DNA from: Streptomyces sp. DH24
Lineage (GTDB): Bacteria; Actinomycetota; Actinomycetes; Streptomycetales; Streptomycetaceae
Assembly (NCBI RefSeq): GCF_029813775.1
Contig: NZ_JARVKW010000016.1
Coordinates: 62,001 to 126,000, forward strand
Reading direction: 5' to 3'
DNA: 64,000 nucleotides
In this document: one piece after another, positions 43,211 to 52,561 of the stretch
How positions within the stretch are numbered: position 1 is the first letter of the stretch
How the letters are laid out: each line of letters begins with the position of its first letter
Made by a program: the position numbers and the translations under genes
Notes under the pieces: generated by a model
What the model was told of the DNA's origin: nothing
What the model saw: the letters and a program-made list of their open reading frames with translations, nothing else
Databases searched by the model: none

Positions 43211-45004
43211 ATGACCGAGGACGCGGTGAGCGGCAGAGCGGACGGCGGCGGTCTGACCCGGCGTCAACTGGGCGGGGCGGCCGTGGCGCTGGGCGGCGCG
43301 GTGGCCTTCGCCGCGCTCCCGGCCGGACCGGCCGCGGCGGCGGAGGCGGCGGGCCGGGCCACCGTGCTGCGGCGCGGCTCCGCCGAGGACGCCGGGCTGC
43401 TCCCGGACCATCTGCGTCAACTGGTCACCGACGCCGAGACGTTCCTCGGCCCCTCCCCCAAGCACCCCTGGTACGCGGGTGCCGTCCTGCTCGCCGGGCG
43501 GGGCGGCACCGTCGCGCTGCACGAGCCGATCGGCACGGCGGTGCGCTACAAGGCGTACGACGAGAAGACCGACACCGGCGTCGAGTTCCCGGCCGACGAG
43601 CAGATCCCCATGGCCGAGGACACGGTGTTCGACCTCGCGTCGGTGTCCAAACTGTTCACCTCGATCCTCGCCGTCCAGCAGATCGAGCGCGGCGCACTGC
43701 GCCTGGAGGCGCCCGTCGCCTCGTACCTCCCGGAGTTCGGCCGGGCCGGCAAGCAGGACATCACGATCCGTCAGCTCCTCACCCACACCTCGGGCTTCCG
43801 CGCGTGGATCCCGCTCTACAGCGCGCCGACGTACGAGCAGAGGATCCAGCGCGTCTACGACGAGGCGCCGCTGAACCCGCCGGGCACCGTGTACCTGTAC
43901 TCGGACCTGAACCTGATCTCCCTGCAACTGGTCCTGGAGCGCGTCACCGGCCGCGCCCTGGACGCACTGCTGCACGACGAGATCACCGGCCCGCTCGACA
44001 TGGCCGGCACCCGCTTCAACCCGCCCGCCTCCTGGAAGCCGCGCATCGCCGCGACCGAGGACGCGCGCAAGCCGTGGTCGGGCCTGGACCGAGGGCTCGT
44101 GTGGGGCGAGGTGCACGACGAGAACGCCTTCAGCCTGGGCGGCGTCGCGGGCCACGCCGGAGTGTTCTCCCGGGCGTGGGACCTCGCGGTGCTGGGCCGG
44201 ACGCTGCTCAACGGCGGTGCCTACGGCCGGGCGCGCATCCTGCGGCCGGAGTCGGTGGAGCTGATGTTCACCGACTTCAACACCGCCTTCCCCGGCGACG
44301 AACACGGTCTCGGCTTCGAGCTCTACCAGCACTGGTACATGGGCGCGATGGCCACGCCGCGCACGGCCGGGCACACCGGCTTCACCGGCACCGCCCTGGT
44401 CCTCGATCCGACGACCGACTCGTTCCTGGTGGTGCTCGGCAACTCGGTGCACCCGGTACGCAGCTGGCGTTCCGGGTCGGCGCCCCGGATGGTGGCGGCG
44501 AACAACCTGGCACGGGCGGTTCCGGTCCGTCCGGCGCACGGGCGGTCGGCCTGGTTCTCCGGCATGGCGAGCGCCACGGCCGCGACGCTCACGCTGCCCG
44601 CCCTGGACACCTCGGCGGGCGACGCACGGCTGGTGTGCGCCCTGTGGTGGGACACCGAGCCGCGTGCGGACACGCTCGTGCTGGAGGCCGCCACGGAGGG
44701 CGACGACGCCTGGCGACCGGTGCCGTTCACGACGTCGCGCCGGGGCGGAGAGGCGCGGGAGCATCCGGCCGGTTCGGTCACCGGCTGGTCGGGCCGCGTG
44801 TGGCACCGGCTCACCGCCGACCTGCCGGCCGCCCGCCGCCTCACCCTGCGCTGGCGGTACGCGACGGACCGGCTGTACGTGGGGCGCGGGGTCTACGTCG
44901 ACAGGGTGCGCGTCGAGTCGGCCGGCGACGTCCTGTTCGCCGACGCGCGCCCGGCGGACGCGGCGCGTGTCGAGACGGTGGGGTGGACGGCGTCGGCCGA
45001 CTGA
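43211..45004 (+). CDS. Secreted beta-lactamase-family serine hydrolase
   Basis: This 597-residue protein has a twin-arginine signal (LTRRQLGGAAVALGGAVAFAALPAGPAAA). Residues about 60-430 are a class C beta-lactamase/DD-peptidase fold: SVSK at 144-147 (DLASVSKLFT), YSD at 230-232 and the third motif HTG in TAGHTGFTGTAL. The last 150 residues form a separate beta-rich domain (WFSGMASATAATLTLPALD to WTASAD) that may bind ligand. It could be an esterase, DD-carboxypeptidase or sugar-related hydrolase. The 5' palindromes suggest regulated expression. It overlaps nothing and ends 6 bp before DUF2795. Confidence 0.9.
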   Translation: MTEDAVSGRADGGGLTRRQLGGAAVALGGAVAFAALPAGPAAAAEAAGRATVLRRGSAEDAGLLPDHLRQLVTDAETFLGPSPKHPWYAGAVLLAGRGGTVALHEPIGTAVRYKAYDEKTDTGVEFPADEQIPMAEDTVFDLASVSKLFTSILAVQQIERGALRLEAPVASYLPEFGRAGKQDITIRQLLTHTSGFRAWIPLYSAPTYEQRIQRVYDEAPLNPPGTVYLYSDLNLISLQLVLERVTGRALDALLHDEITGPLDMAGTRFNPPASWKPRIAATEDARKPWSGLDRGLVWGEVHDENAFSLGGVAGHAGVFSRAWDLAVLGRTLLNGGAYGRARILRPESVELMFTDFNTAFPGDEHGLGFELYQHWYMGAMATPRTAGHTGFTGTALVLDPTTDSFLVVLGNSVHPVRSWRSGSAPRMVAANNLARAVPVRPAHGRSAWFSGMASATAATLTLPALDTSAGDARLVCALWWDTEPRADTLVLEAATEGDDAWRPVPFTTSRRGGEAREHPAGSVTGWSGRVWHRLTADLPAARRLTLRWRYATDRLYVGRGVYVDRVRVESAGDVLFADARPADAARVETVGWTASAD

Positions 45005-45010
45005 GTGGCG

Positions 45011-45202
45011 CTACTGGTGGAAGACCGCCTTCTGCACCTCGTTCGGGCCGTCGAAGCTGTTCTCCTTCAGGCTGTCGAGGCGGCTGACGATCTTGTCGTC
45101 CGCCTTGTTCCTGCGGGCGCACTCGACCAGCGACTTCTTGTCGGTCGGGTAGTCCATGCCGCTGAGCGCCTTCTGCAGGTCGATGGGGCTGAGCTCGGCC
45201 AT
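45011..45202 (-). CDS. DUF2795 small protein
   Basis: This 63-residue protein matches DUF2795: LQKALSGMDYPTDKKSLVECARRNKADDKIVSRLDSL, then NSFDGPNEVQKAV. It is a small helical fold found widely in actinobacteria; its function is unknown. The ATG at 45202 is close to a 5-bp inverted repeat at 45220-45231. It converges with the serine-hydrolase gene. Confidence 0.9.
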   Translation of the reverse strand: MAELSPIDLQKALSGMDYPTDKKSLVECARRNKADDKIVSRLDSLKENSFDGPNEVQKAVFHQ

Positions 45203-45219
45203 GGCACCTGCCTCACTTC

Positions 45220-45231
45220 ACATCGTGATGT
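45220..45231. promoter_or_regulatory. Palindrome upstream of DUF2795
   Basis: ACATC-GT-GATGT is a perfect inverted repeat 18 bp before the DUF2795 start, followed by a second GTGATGT copy at 45234-45240. It may be an operator. Confidence 0.35.
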
Positions 45232-45282
45232 ACGTGATGTCCGTTGTGTCGCAGTACCCAGCCGTGGCCGGGCCACACAGCT

Positions 45283-46854
45283 TCACGCGTCCGGTGTCGC
45301 CTCCAGCACCGCCATGGCCGCGTTGTGCCCGGGGACGCCGCTCACGCCACCGCCGCGTACCGCGCCCGCGCCGCACAGCAGCACGTTCGGGTGCCGGGTC
45401 TCGACGCCCCAGCGGCCGGTGCCGTCCTGGGCATGCGGCCAGGACAGTTCCCGGTGGAAGATGTTGCCGCCGGGCAGTCCGAGGTCGCGCTCCAGGTCGA
45501 GCGGGGTCTTCGCCTCGATGCAGGGCCGCCCGTCCGCGTCGGTCGCCAGGCAGTCGGCGAGGGGTTCGGCCAGGTGGGTGTCGAGCTGGGCGAGCGTCGA
45601 CGTCAGCAGTTCCTCGCGCACGGCGTCGTTGTCCTGGTCGAACAGCCGGGCCGGGGTGTGCAGCCCGAACAGGGTGAGCGTGTGACAGCCCCGTTCCGCC
45701 AGGTCGGGGCCGAGGATCGTCGGGTCGGTGAGCGAGTGGCAGTAGATCTCGGAGGGCGGCGCGTCGGGCAGCCGGCCGGCCGAGGCCTGGGCGTGCGCGA
45801 CGGCCAGCTGCTCGTAGCCCTCGGCGATGTGGAAGGTGCCGGCGAACGCCTCGCGCGGGTCGACGGACTCGTCGCGCAGCCGGGGCAGCCGCTTCAGCAG
45901 CATGTTCACCTTCAGCTGGGCGCCCTCGGCGGGCGGCGGGGGTGTGTCGCCGGTCAGGGCGGCCAGTTCGCTCGGCGCGGCGTTCACCAGGACGTGCCGC
46001 GCGGTGACGGTGCCCTCCGCGTCGGCGGTCCGGTAGGTGACCTCGGCCGAGCGGCCGTCCGTGTCGATCCGTACGGCCTCGTGGCCGGTGGCGATCACGG
46101 CGCCCGCCGTGCGCGCCGCGGCGGCCAGCGCGTCGGTGAGGGCGCCCATGCCGCCGACCGGCACGTCCCAGGCGCCGGTGCCGCCGCCGATGACGTGGTA
46201 GAGGAAGCACCGGTTCTGCGCCAGTGACGGATCGTGCGCGTCGGCGAACGTGCCGATCAGGGCGTCGGTGAGGACCACGCCCCGGACCAGGTCGTCGGCG
46301 AAGCGCTCCTCGATCACGGCACCGATCGGCTCCTCGAAGATCGCCCGCCAGGCGTCCCCGTCGTCGACGCGGCGGCGCAGCTCGTCCCGGGTGGGCAGCG
46401 GCTCCGTGAAGGTCGGGAAGACCCGCCGGGCGACATGGCCGGTCATGGCGTAGAAGCGCTGCCAGGCCTCGTACTCGCGGTCGGAGCCGGTGAGCCGGGC
46501 GAACGCCTCCCGGGTCCGCCGCTCGCCGCCGCCGACGAGCAGCCCGGTCGGCCGCCCGTCCCGTTCGGCGGGGGTGTACGAGGAGACCGTGCGGGTGCGC
46601 AGCCGGAAGTCCAGGCCCAGGTCGCGCACGATCTTGGCGGGGAGCAGGCTGACCAGGTACGAGTACCGGGACAGGCGGGCGTCGACGCCGGCGAAGGGCT
46701 TGGTCGACACGGCGGCCCCGCCGGTGTGGTCCAGCCGTTCCAGCACCAGCACCGACCGTCCGGCGCGGGCCAGGTAGGCGGCGGCGACGAGGCCGTTGTG
46801 GCCGCCGCCGACGATCACGGCGTCAAAGGTGCGGTGTGCTGCGTGTGCGGTCAT
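45283..46854 (-). CDS. FAD-dependent oxidoreductase, phytoene-desaturase-like
   Basis: This 523-residue flavoprotein has the FAD dinucleotide motif DAVIVGGGHNGLVAAAYLARAGRSVLVLERL near the N-terminus and the closing VLLCGAGAVRGGGVSGVPGHNAA, the usual C-terminal flavin-binding loop of carotenoid-desaturase-type enzymes. Of the start candidates I chose ATG 46854 (MTAHAAHRTFDAVIVG). No carotenoid or terpenoid gene is nearby, so the substrate is unknown; the family includes desaturases, isomerases and amine oxidases. DUF2236 lies about 110 bp upstream on the same strand. Confidence 0.88.
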   Translation of the reverse strand: MTAHAAHRTFDAVIVGGGHNGLVAAAYLARAGRSVLVLERLDHTGGAAVSTKPFAGVDARLSRYSYLVSLLPAKIVRDLGLDFRLRTRTVSSYTPAERDGRPTGLLVGGGERRTREAFARLTGSDREYEAWQRFYAMTGHVARRVFPTFTEPLPTRDELRRRVDDGDAWRAIFEEPIGAVIEERFADDLVRGVVLTDALIGTFADAHDPSLAQNRCFLYHVIGGGTGAWDVPVGGMGALTDALAAAARTAGAVIATGHEAVRIDTDGRSAEVTYRTADAEGTVTARHVLVNAAPSELAALTGDTPPPPAEGAQLKVNMLLKRLPRLRDESVDPREAFAGTFHIAEGYEQLAVAHAQASAGRLPDAPPSEIYCHSLTDPTILGPDLAERGCHTLTLFGLHTPARLFDQDNDAVREELLTSTLAQLDTHLAEPLADCLATDADGRPCIEAKTPLDLERDLGLPGGNIFHRELSWPHAQDGTGRWGVETRHPNVLLCGAGAVRGGGVSGVPGHNAAMAVLEATPDA

Positions 46855-46965
46855 GGCTCTTGCTAACACGTGGTGATCCACGTCGGCCAGGGGTGGACCC
46901 CGCCCGGGCCGGTGGCCGGCGTGCGGGACGCCCCGCCGCCGGGAGACCGGAGGCGGGCACGACGG

Positions 46966-47883
46966 TCACCCCGCGGTGCCGGCGCGGTCCGCGTCGCTCT
47001 GCCCCGGCACGTCAGGTACGGCGTGCGCCCGCCCGAGTCTGTGCGGTGCCGGACGGGCCTCGGGGCCGAGCCTGGCCACGGCGCGCAGGATGTGCTTCGG
47101 CGGGAGCTGCCAGCGCACCTGCGCCGGGACCCGGCGCAACAGGGCCCCCGCTGCGCGCAGTCGGAGGGTCACCGTGACCGGGCCGGGGGCCGGCCTGCCG
47201 TACAGCTGGTGGGCGAACGGTGGCAGGGCGTCGTACGCCAGGCGCGCCACGCGCCGCCACAGCAGCTCGCGCGCCGGTACGAGGAGGGGGTGCACCGGCG
47301 GGCGGAGGAGGAAGTCGTAGACCTCGCGGGCCTCGGGTCCGGCGGCGAGTTCGGGGCGGGTCCTCGTGAAGTAGGCGGCCAGTCCGGCCCGGTCGGCGGG
47401 CACGGTGCCGGGGTCGAGGCCCACCAGGCGGGCGCTTTGCAGGTGTTCGGCGACGTAGCGGTCGGCCTCGGCGTCGGTGAGGCGGAAGCCGGAGCGGCGC
47501 AGCACGTTCAGGTAGGAGTCGATCTCCGCGCAGTGCACCCAGAGCAGCAGCTCCGGTTCGTCGATCCGGTACGCCTCGCCGGTGTCCGGGTCGGTGGCCC
47601 GGAGCGTGTCGTGGATCTTCCGGACCCGGGCACCGGCCCGCTCGGCGGCCTCGGTGGTGCCGTAGGTCGCGGTGCCGACGAAGTTCGCGGTGCGCAGCAG
47701 GCGGCCCCAGGCGTCGCGCCGGAAGTCGGAGTTCTGCAGCACGCCGCGTACCGCGCGCGGGTGCAGGGCCTGGAGGTAGAGCGCGCGGATTCCGGCGATC
47801 CACATCACCGGGTCGCCGTGCATCTGCCAGGTCACGGACTGCGGGCCGAACAGGCCCGGGTCGCCCGGGTGGTCAGCCGTCAC
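46966..47883 (-). CDS. DUF2236 (MpaB/Lcp-like) oxygenase family protein
   Basis: This 305-residue helical protein has the DUF2236 signature: WQMHGDPVMWIAGIRALYLQALHPRAVRGV near 20-50, the middle segment VGTATYGTTEAAERAGARVRKIH and LLWVHCAEIDSYLNV. The family includes the fungal oxygenase MpaB and rubber oxygenase Lcp and can bind haem. A haem-type oxidation is therefore possible but not shown. GTG at 47883 is the start. The gene lies upstream of the FAD oxidoreductase and divergent from the SWIM-MoxR operon. Confidence 0.85.
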   Translation of the reverse strand: MTADHPGDPGLFGPQSVTWQMHGDPVMWIAGIRALYLQALHPRAVRGVLQNSDFRRDAWGRLLRTANFVGTATYGTTEAAERAGARVRKIHDTLRATDPDTGEAYRIDEPELLLWVHCAEIDSYLNVLRRSGFRLTDAEADRYVAEHLQSARLVGLDPGTVPADRAGLAAYFTRTRPELAAGPEAREVYDFLLRPPVHPLLVPARELLWRRVARLAYDALPPFAHQLYGRPAPGPVTVTLRLRAAGALLRRVPAQVRWQLPPKHILRAVARLGPEARPAPHRLGRAHAVPDVPGQSDADRAGTAG

Positions 47884-48052
47884 ACCACCCAGGTTAGGCC
47901 GCTGACGGCGGATTCCCCAGAGCGTGCGCCGGGCGATGTCGTCGCGGGCACACCGTGATCGTCGCGTTGTCAGTGGGTGCCGCTAGGTTCATGGGTGTCC
48001 CGCCGCTCTGGCGTGGATTTCCTTTCGTGCTGCGCTTTTGGGAGATGGTGCG

Positions 48053-48556
48053 TTGTCAGGCTGGGAGAGGTCGAGCACGGCGCGGGTGATGTCGCCCGCC
48101 AGGCCGCGGAAGCTCGCCAAGGTCCCGTTCGTCGAGCTGGCCGACGGACGTCTGCAGGGAGTGGTGTCCAGCGGCTCGGACATCGAGCGGGTCTACGTCT
48201 CGTCGGTCGCGGCGGGGTCGTACGCGTTCGCGTGCAGCACCAACAACAACCGGCCGTGCGGGGGCGCCCGGGGGTCGTTCTGCAATCACATACGGGCGCT
48301 GGTCAACGAGGCGGTGCTGCAGTACGGCGCCGAGCGCGTGGCCCGCTACCTGCGCGTGGAGACCGGGGACCAGGAGCCGAGCGCCCCGGTGCTCACGACG
48401 GCCATGACGAGCACGAGCCCGCCCCAGGGCGACACCGCGGCGGCGGCGCCGGTGTTCAGCCGGTTCCTGCGCCACCTGGCCTATCTCGAACTGGCCCCGG
48501 CGACCGCCCCGTTGCCGGAGATGCAGTGGTTCCCGCCGACCAGGGCGGTGGCGTGA
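48053..48556 (+). CDS. SWIM-like zinc protein, first gene of MoxR-VWA operon
   Basis: This 167-residue protein has a likely zinc site: Cys61, Cys69, Cys77 and His79 in FACSTNNNRPCGG and GSFCNHIRALV. The ending CxH is typical of SWIM domains, although the first pair is spaced C-x7-C instead of CxC. Residues 20-60 look like beta strands (FVELADGRLQGVVSSG). I chose the TTG at 48053 because GGGAGA lies seven bases upstream. The gene ends with TGATG overlap to the next. E. coli YehQ is a SWIM protein in a similar operon; its role is unknown. Confidence 0.8.
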   Translation: MSGWERSSTARVMSPARPRKLAKVPFVELADGRLQGVVSSGSDIERVYVSSVAAGSYAFACSTNNNRPCGGARGSFCNHIRALVNEAVLQYGAERVARYLRVETGDQEPSAPVLTTAMTSTSPPQGDTAAAAPVFSRFLRHLAYLELAPATAPLPEMQWFPPTRAVA

Positions 48557-49944
48557 TGCGTACCGACCTGCTGGCCGAACCCGTCGACGGGCTGGACGAG
48601 GCGCTCGCGGCCGTGGACGCCTTCGACGGTGCCCTCGCCGCCGGGCTGCTGCGGCCCCAGCCGGCGCAGGCCGCCGCGCTGGGCGGGCTCGCCGACGCCG
48701 TCGCGGGCGCACCGCTGGCCGCCCGGGCCGCCGAGGCGGCCGAGAAGGCGGCGGCCGGGGCCGCGGGCGAGGACCACTTCCTGGCCCTCGCCGCCGCCCG
48801 TACCGCCCTGCTGGGTTCCGTGCACGACGCCCTGACCGCTCGGGTCGAGGAGGCGACCGGCCGGGCACGGGGTGAGGCGCCGGGCCCGTCCGCCGGCGAG
48901 CCGCACGGGGCGAACCTGCTGGCCGCCGCCCGGTCCTGGCTGGCCGATCTGGCGCGCGCCGGATGGCGGGGCATGGACCACGACGTGGTGTCCGGCGCGG
49001 CCCGGATCGTCTCCGCGATGCTGCCGGACCCGGCGCTGCGCCGCCCGGCCACGCTCCTGGACGGCTTCGCGGCGGAACTCGCCGCGTCCTGCCCGGGCGC
49101 CGCCCTGGACCGGGTGCCGGAGCGCCGCTGGGCCGACCTGTGGTCCCACGCGATGCTGCTGACGGTGCCGGGCGCGGCAGCCATGCCGGAGGCCGGCCCG
49201 GTCACCGGCCGGCTCCTGCCGCTCGGCGTCGACCTGCACGAACACGCCACGGCCGTTCAGGCCCAGGTCCACGCGGTGTTCGAGCCCGCGGACGGCGGCA
49301 CGCCCCGGCTGGTCCGGGCGAGCGTGTCCGCGCCGAAGCCGGACTCCGTCGTCGGCGCCGGACTGTGGCAGTTGCTGCGCCCGCACATGTCGCTGCTGGC
49401 CGCCGTGAGCGAGGGCCGGGCCATGGAGCTCACCGGCATGCCGCTGACCGCCGGGGGCGACCTCCTCTGGAGCGACGAGCTCGCCCGCGCGGGCGAGAGC
49501 GCCGACGCCTTCGCCACCGCCCGCGTGGCCCTGCCCACCGCGGCCACCGCGCCGACCGCGCCCCTGGACCGGCATCCGGCGCGCATCGCGGTGCCCGTCT
49601 TCCTGGAGGGCTACGCCGCCCGGCAGGACGACGACGGCCTCACCTTCGGCCTCGCCGGGCACGCCGTCGCCGTGGACACCGACCGCATCCCGGCCGCCGG
49701 TCCGCTCACGCCGGAGGCCGTCGCCAAGTCGGGCGCGTGCATCGGGCTGCTGCGCTGGGACGCCGGGGAGTTCGTCGTGCAGCCGCTGGCGGTGGAGACG
49801 ACGGTCCGCAAGAAGGCCGTCACGGTGCACGCGGGGGCGTGGGCCGGCGGCACCACCGACAAGGCCGGCGTCAAGGCCGAGAAGGCCGCCACCGACGCCG
49901 TGGCCGTGCTGCGGGAGCGGGCCGGAAGGTTGCTGCGGAAATGA
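48556..49944 (+). CDS. Unknown protein, second gene of MoxR-VWA operon
   Basis: This 462-residue protein has no signal peptide or membrane helix. The first 200 residues are Ala-rich helices (AAALGGLADAVAGAPLAARAAEAAEKAA). The second half alternates strands and loops (LLPLGVDLHEHATAVQAQVH, LRWDAGEFVVQPLAVETTVRKKAVTV). No recognised motif. It overlaps its neighbours (TGATG upstream, ATGA downstream), so its dosage is coupled to the VWA and SWIM proteins, implying a complex. It could correspond to a YehM-like component, but I cannot align it. Confidence 0.85.
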   Translation: MRTDLLAEPVDGLDEALAAVDAFDGALAAGLLRPQPAQAAALGGLADAVAGAPLAARAAEAAEKAAAGAAGEDHFLALAAARTALLGSVHDALTARVEEATGRARGEAPGPSAGEPHGANLLAAARSWLADLARAGWRGMDHDVVSGAARIVSAMLPDPALRRPATLLDGFAAELAASCPGAALDRVPERRWADLWSHAMLLTVPGAAAMPEAGPVTGRLLPLGVDLHEHATAVQAQVHAVFEPADGGTPRLVRASVSAPKPDSVVGAGLWQLLRPHMSLLAAVSEGRAMELTGMPLTAGGDLLWSDELARAGESADAFATARVALPTAATAPTAPLDRHPARIAVPVFLEGYAARQDDDGLTFGLAGHAVAVDTDRIPAAGPLTPEAVAKSGACIGLLRWDAGEFVVQPLAVETTVRKKAVTVHAGAWAGGTTDKAGVKAEKAATDAVAVLRERAGRLLRK

Positions 49945-51356
49945 CCCAGGAGACGAACGAAACCCCGGACGCTCCCGCCGTCGACCCGGGCGCCAACCGC
50001 CGGCAGGTCCTGTACTGGCGGCTCCTCGCCCGCCTCTTCGACCAGGAGGAGCAGGCCACGCTGGAGTCCGCGAGCCTCTCCGTCGTCGAGGACATCGGCC
50101 TGCCGGCCGCGCTGCTCGACCCGGGGGCCTCCGTCGACTCCGTCGTGCAGCGCCACCCGGAACTGGCGGCCGAGTTCGACGGACTGATGACGCCGGACGC
50201 CGATACCGACCGCGACCGGGACGCGGAGGTCCGGCGGGCCGCCCTGGTGTCGAAGGTGCTGCTCAACGTGTTCTCCTCGGGCACCGGCACGGTCACCGCC
50301 GGGCAGCTCGCTCGCTGGCAGTCCGACGCGGGCTGGCTGGAGCGGGCCCTCGGCTGCAAGCCGGGCGAGCTGCGCGGCGGCCGGGCCGGCGGCGGGGCCG
50401 GGCGGGGTGCCGGCCCGACCGGTACCGGGGGCGGCGGCACGACGCCCGACCTCGGCACGCTGATCCCGGCGATCGGCCCGGAGCTCGGCGCGATCGAGGC
50501 GGACCTGGTCAAGCGCATGCACCTGCGGGAAGTGCTCGCCGACCCGAAGCTCGCCGCGCAGCTCACCCCGAGCATGTCGCTGATCGAGCAGCTCCTGCGG
50601 GACAAGAACAACCTGTCGGGCGTCGCCCTCGCCAACGCCAAGGCGCTGATCCGCCGGTTCGTCGACGAGGTCGCCGAAGTGCTGCGCACCCAGGTGGAGA
50701 AGACCACCGTGGGCGCCCTGGACCGGTCGGTGCCGCCGAAGCGGGTGTTCCGCAACCTGGACCTCGACCGCACCATCTGGAAGAACCTCACCAACTGGGA
50801 CCCGGAGGAGGAGCGGCTCTACGTCGACCGCCTCTACTACCGGCACACCGCCCGCCGGACGACTCCGCAACGCCTGATCGTCGTCGTGGACCAGTCGGGT
50901 TCGATGGTCGACTCGATGGTCAACTGCACCATCCTGGCGTCGATCTTCGCCGGGCTGCCCAAGGTGGACGTCCACCTGATCGCGTACGACACGCAGGCGC
51001 TCGATCTGACGCCGTGGGTGCACGACCCGTTCGAGACGCTGCTGCGCACCAACCTGGGCGGCGGCACGGACGGCACGGTCGCCATGGCGCTGGCCCAGCC
51101 GAAGATCGCCGAGCCGCGCAACACGGTCGTGGTGTGGATCTCCGACTTCTACGAATGGCGCCGGGAGCCCCTCTTCGAGAGCATGGCCGGCATTCACCGC
51201 TCGGGCGCGAAGTTCATCCCGGTCGGGTCGGTGACCAGCTCCGGCCGCGGCAGTGTCGACCCGTGGTTCCGGGAGCGGTTCAAGGACCTCGGCACGCCGG
51301 TGCTCTCCGGCCACATCCGCAAGCTCGTCCAGGAACTCAAGACGTTCCTCGCCTGA
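49941..51356 (+). CDS. VWA (CoxE-like) metal-ion adhesion protein
   Basis: This 471-residue protein has a helical first half with a Gly-rich linker (GRAGGGAGRGAGPTGTGGGG, 147-166). A C-terminal von Willebrand A domain follows. The MIDAS motif DQSGS is at 317-321, the Thr in LGGGTDG is near 385 and WISDFYEW carries the third metal ligand. Such VWA proteins are obligate partners of MoxR ATPases and act as adaptors or substrates. ATGA overlap with the preceding gene. The C-terminus LVQELKTFLA is about 80 bp before the ATPase start. Confidence 0.93.
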   Translation: MTQETNETPDAPAVDPGANRRQVLYWRLLARLFDQEEQATLESASLSVVEDIGLPAALLDPGASVDSVVQRHPELAAEFDGLMTPDADTDRDRDAEVRRAALVSKVLLNVFSSGTGTVTAGQLARWQSDAGWLERALGCKPGELRGGRAGGGAGRGAGPTGTGGGGTTPDLGTLIPAIGPELGAIEADLVKRMHLREVLADPKLAAQLTPSMSLIEQLLRDKNNLSGVALANAKALIRRFVDEVAEVLRTQVEKTTVGALDRSVPPKRVFRNLDLDRTIWKNLTNWDPEEERLYVDRLYYRHTARRTTPQRLIVVVDQSGSMVDSMVNCTILASIFAGLPKVDVHLIAYDTQALDLTPWVHDPFETLLRTNLGGGTDGTVAMALAQPKIAEPRNTVVVWISDFYEWRREPLFESMAGIHRSGAKFIPVGSVTSSGRGSVDPWFRERFKDLGTPVLSGHIRKLVQELKTFLA

Positions 51357-51436
51357 CGCTTCGTCAGGCCGATCCACCTTCTTTGTCTTCGTACATCCCT
51401 CTTCCTTCCTTCGTCTTCCGTACCGAAAGGCACGTC

Positions 51437-52561
51437 ATGTCCGACCTGTTGCGCGCCCCCGCCGAGCTCAAGTACGCCGAGGAGCTGGACTGGCTGGAGT
51501 CCGTCGACGACAACCCCAAGCCGTTCTCGTGGCGGCTGTCGCCGAAGATGGTCCGGCTGTTCATTCTGGGCTCCGAGCGCTCCGACGGCCTGGACCGGGA
51601 GATCTCCCAGAAGTGGTTCGGCGACCGCAGCTTCGTCGAGCGTTCCATCGTCACCCTGGCCTCCGACCGCGGCCTGCTGCTGATCGGCGACCCCGGCACC
51701 GGCAAGAGCTGGCTGGCCGAGCTGCTGTCCGCGGCGATCTGCCGCAACTCCACCCTGGTCGTGCAGGGCACGGCGGGCACCACCGAGGACCACATCAAGT
51801 ACTCGTGGAACGTGTCGATGGTCATCGCCAAGGGCCAGTCGCGGGAGTCGATGATCCCCTCGCCGATCATGACGGCGATGGAGGCCGGCGCGATCGGCCG
51901 GTTCGAGGAACTGACCCGTTCCACCAGCGACGTCCAGGACGCGCTGATCTCGATCCTGTCCGAGAAGTACATCTCGGTGCCGGAGCTCGGCAGCGACCGG
52001 GACAGCGACAACATCGTCTTCGCCAAGCCCGGCTTCTCGATCATCGCCACCGCCAACAGCCGCGACCGGGGCGTCAACGACCTGTCCTCCGCGCTCAAGC
52101 GCCGCTTCAACTTCGTGCGCATCCCGGTGGTGACGAACAAGAAGAGCGAGGCGGAGATCGTCCGCTTCCGCACCGAGGAACTGCTGCGCCGCCACCAGAT
52201 AGAGCTGGACGTGCCGCCGACGCTGCTGGACGTGCTGCTGCAGAGCTTCGCCGACCTGCGCGCCTCGGCCGCGGCGGCGGGCAGCGACGACGAGAAGCTG
52301 GAGTCCGCGCTGTCCACCGCCGAGCAGATCGGCGTCCTGGAGGACGCGATCCTGCACGGGAACTTCTTCGGCGAGCGCGCCCTGACCGCCCGCACGCTCG
52401 CCTCCTCGCTCGTCGGGTCGCTGGCCCGGCGGGAGCCCGAGGACCTGGCCATCCTCAACAAGTACCTGCACGGCGTGGTCGAACCGCGCAGCAAGGAAGA
52501 GGGCGGCTCCTGGCCGGAGTTCCTGGAGGGCGGCCGCGACGCGATCGCCACCCTGTCATGA
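51437..52561 (+). CDS. MoxR-type AAA+ ATPase (YehL-like)
   Basis: This 374-residue ATPase has Walker A GDPGTGKS at 84-91. The Walker B region reads GAIGRFEELTR (151-161), with Glu where most MoxR proteins have Asp. Sensor 1 is SIIATANSRD (201-210) and the arginine finger region is ALKRRFNF. The missing usual Asp and the RFEELTR form look like a subgroup feature. With the VWA partner it probably forms a hexameric remodelling machine acting on a specific client. A pyrimidine-rich 80-bp gap and a GAAAGG ribosome site precede the ATG at 51437. Confidence 0.92.
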   Translation: MSDLLRAPAELKYAEELDWLESVDDNPKPFSWRLSPKMVRLFILGSERSDGLDREISQKWFGDRSFVERSIVTLASDRGLLLIGDPGTGKSWLAELLSAAICRNSTLVVQGTAGTTEDHIKYSWNVSMVIAKGQSRESMIPSPIMTAMEAGAIGRFEELTRSTSDVQDALISILSEKYISVPELGSDRDSDNIVFAKPGFSIIATANSRDRGVNDLSSALKRRFNFVRIPVVTNKKSEAEIVRFRTEELLRRHQIELDVPPTLLDVLLQSFADLRASAAAAGSDDEKLESALSTAEQIGVLEDAILHGNFFGERALTARTLASSLVGSLARREPEDLAILNKYLHGVVEPRSKEEGGSWPEFLEGGRDAIATLS

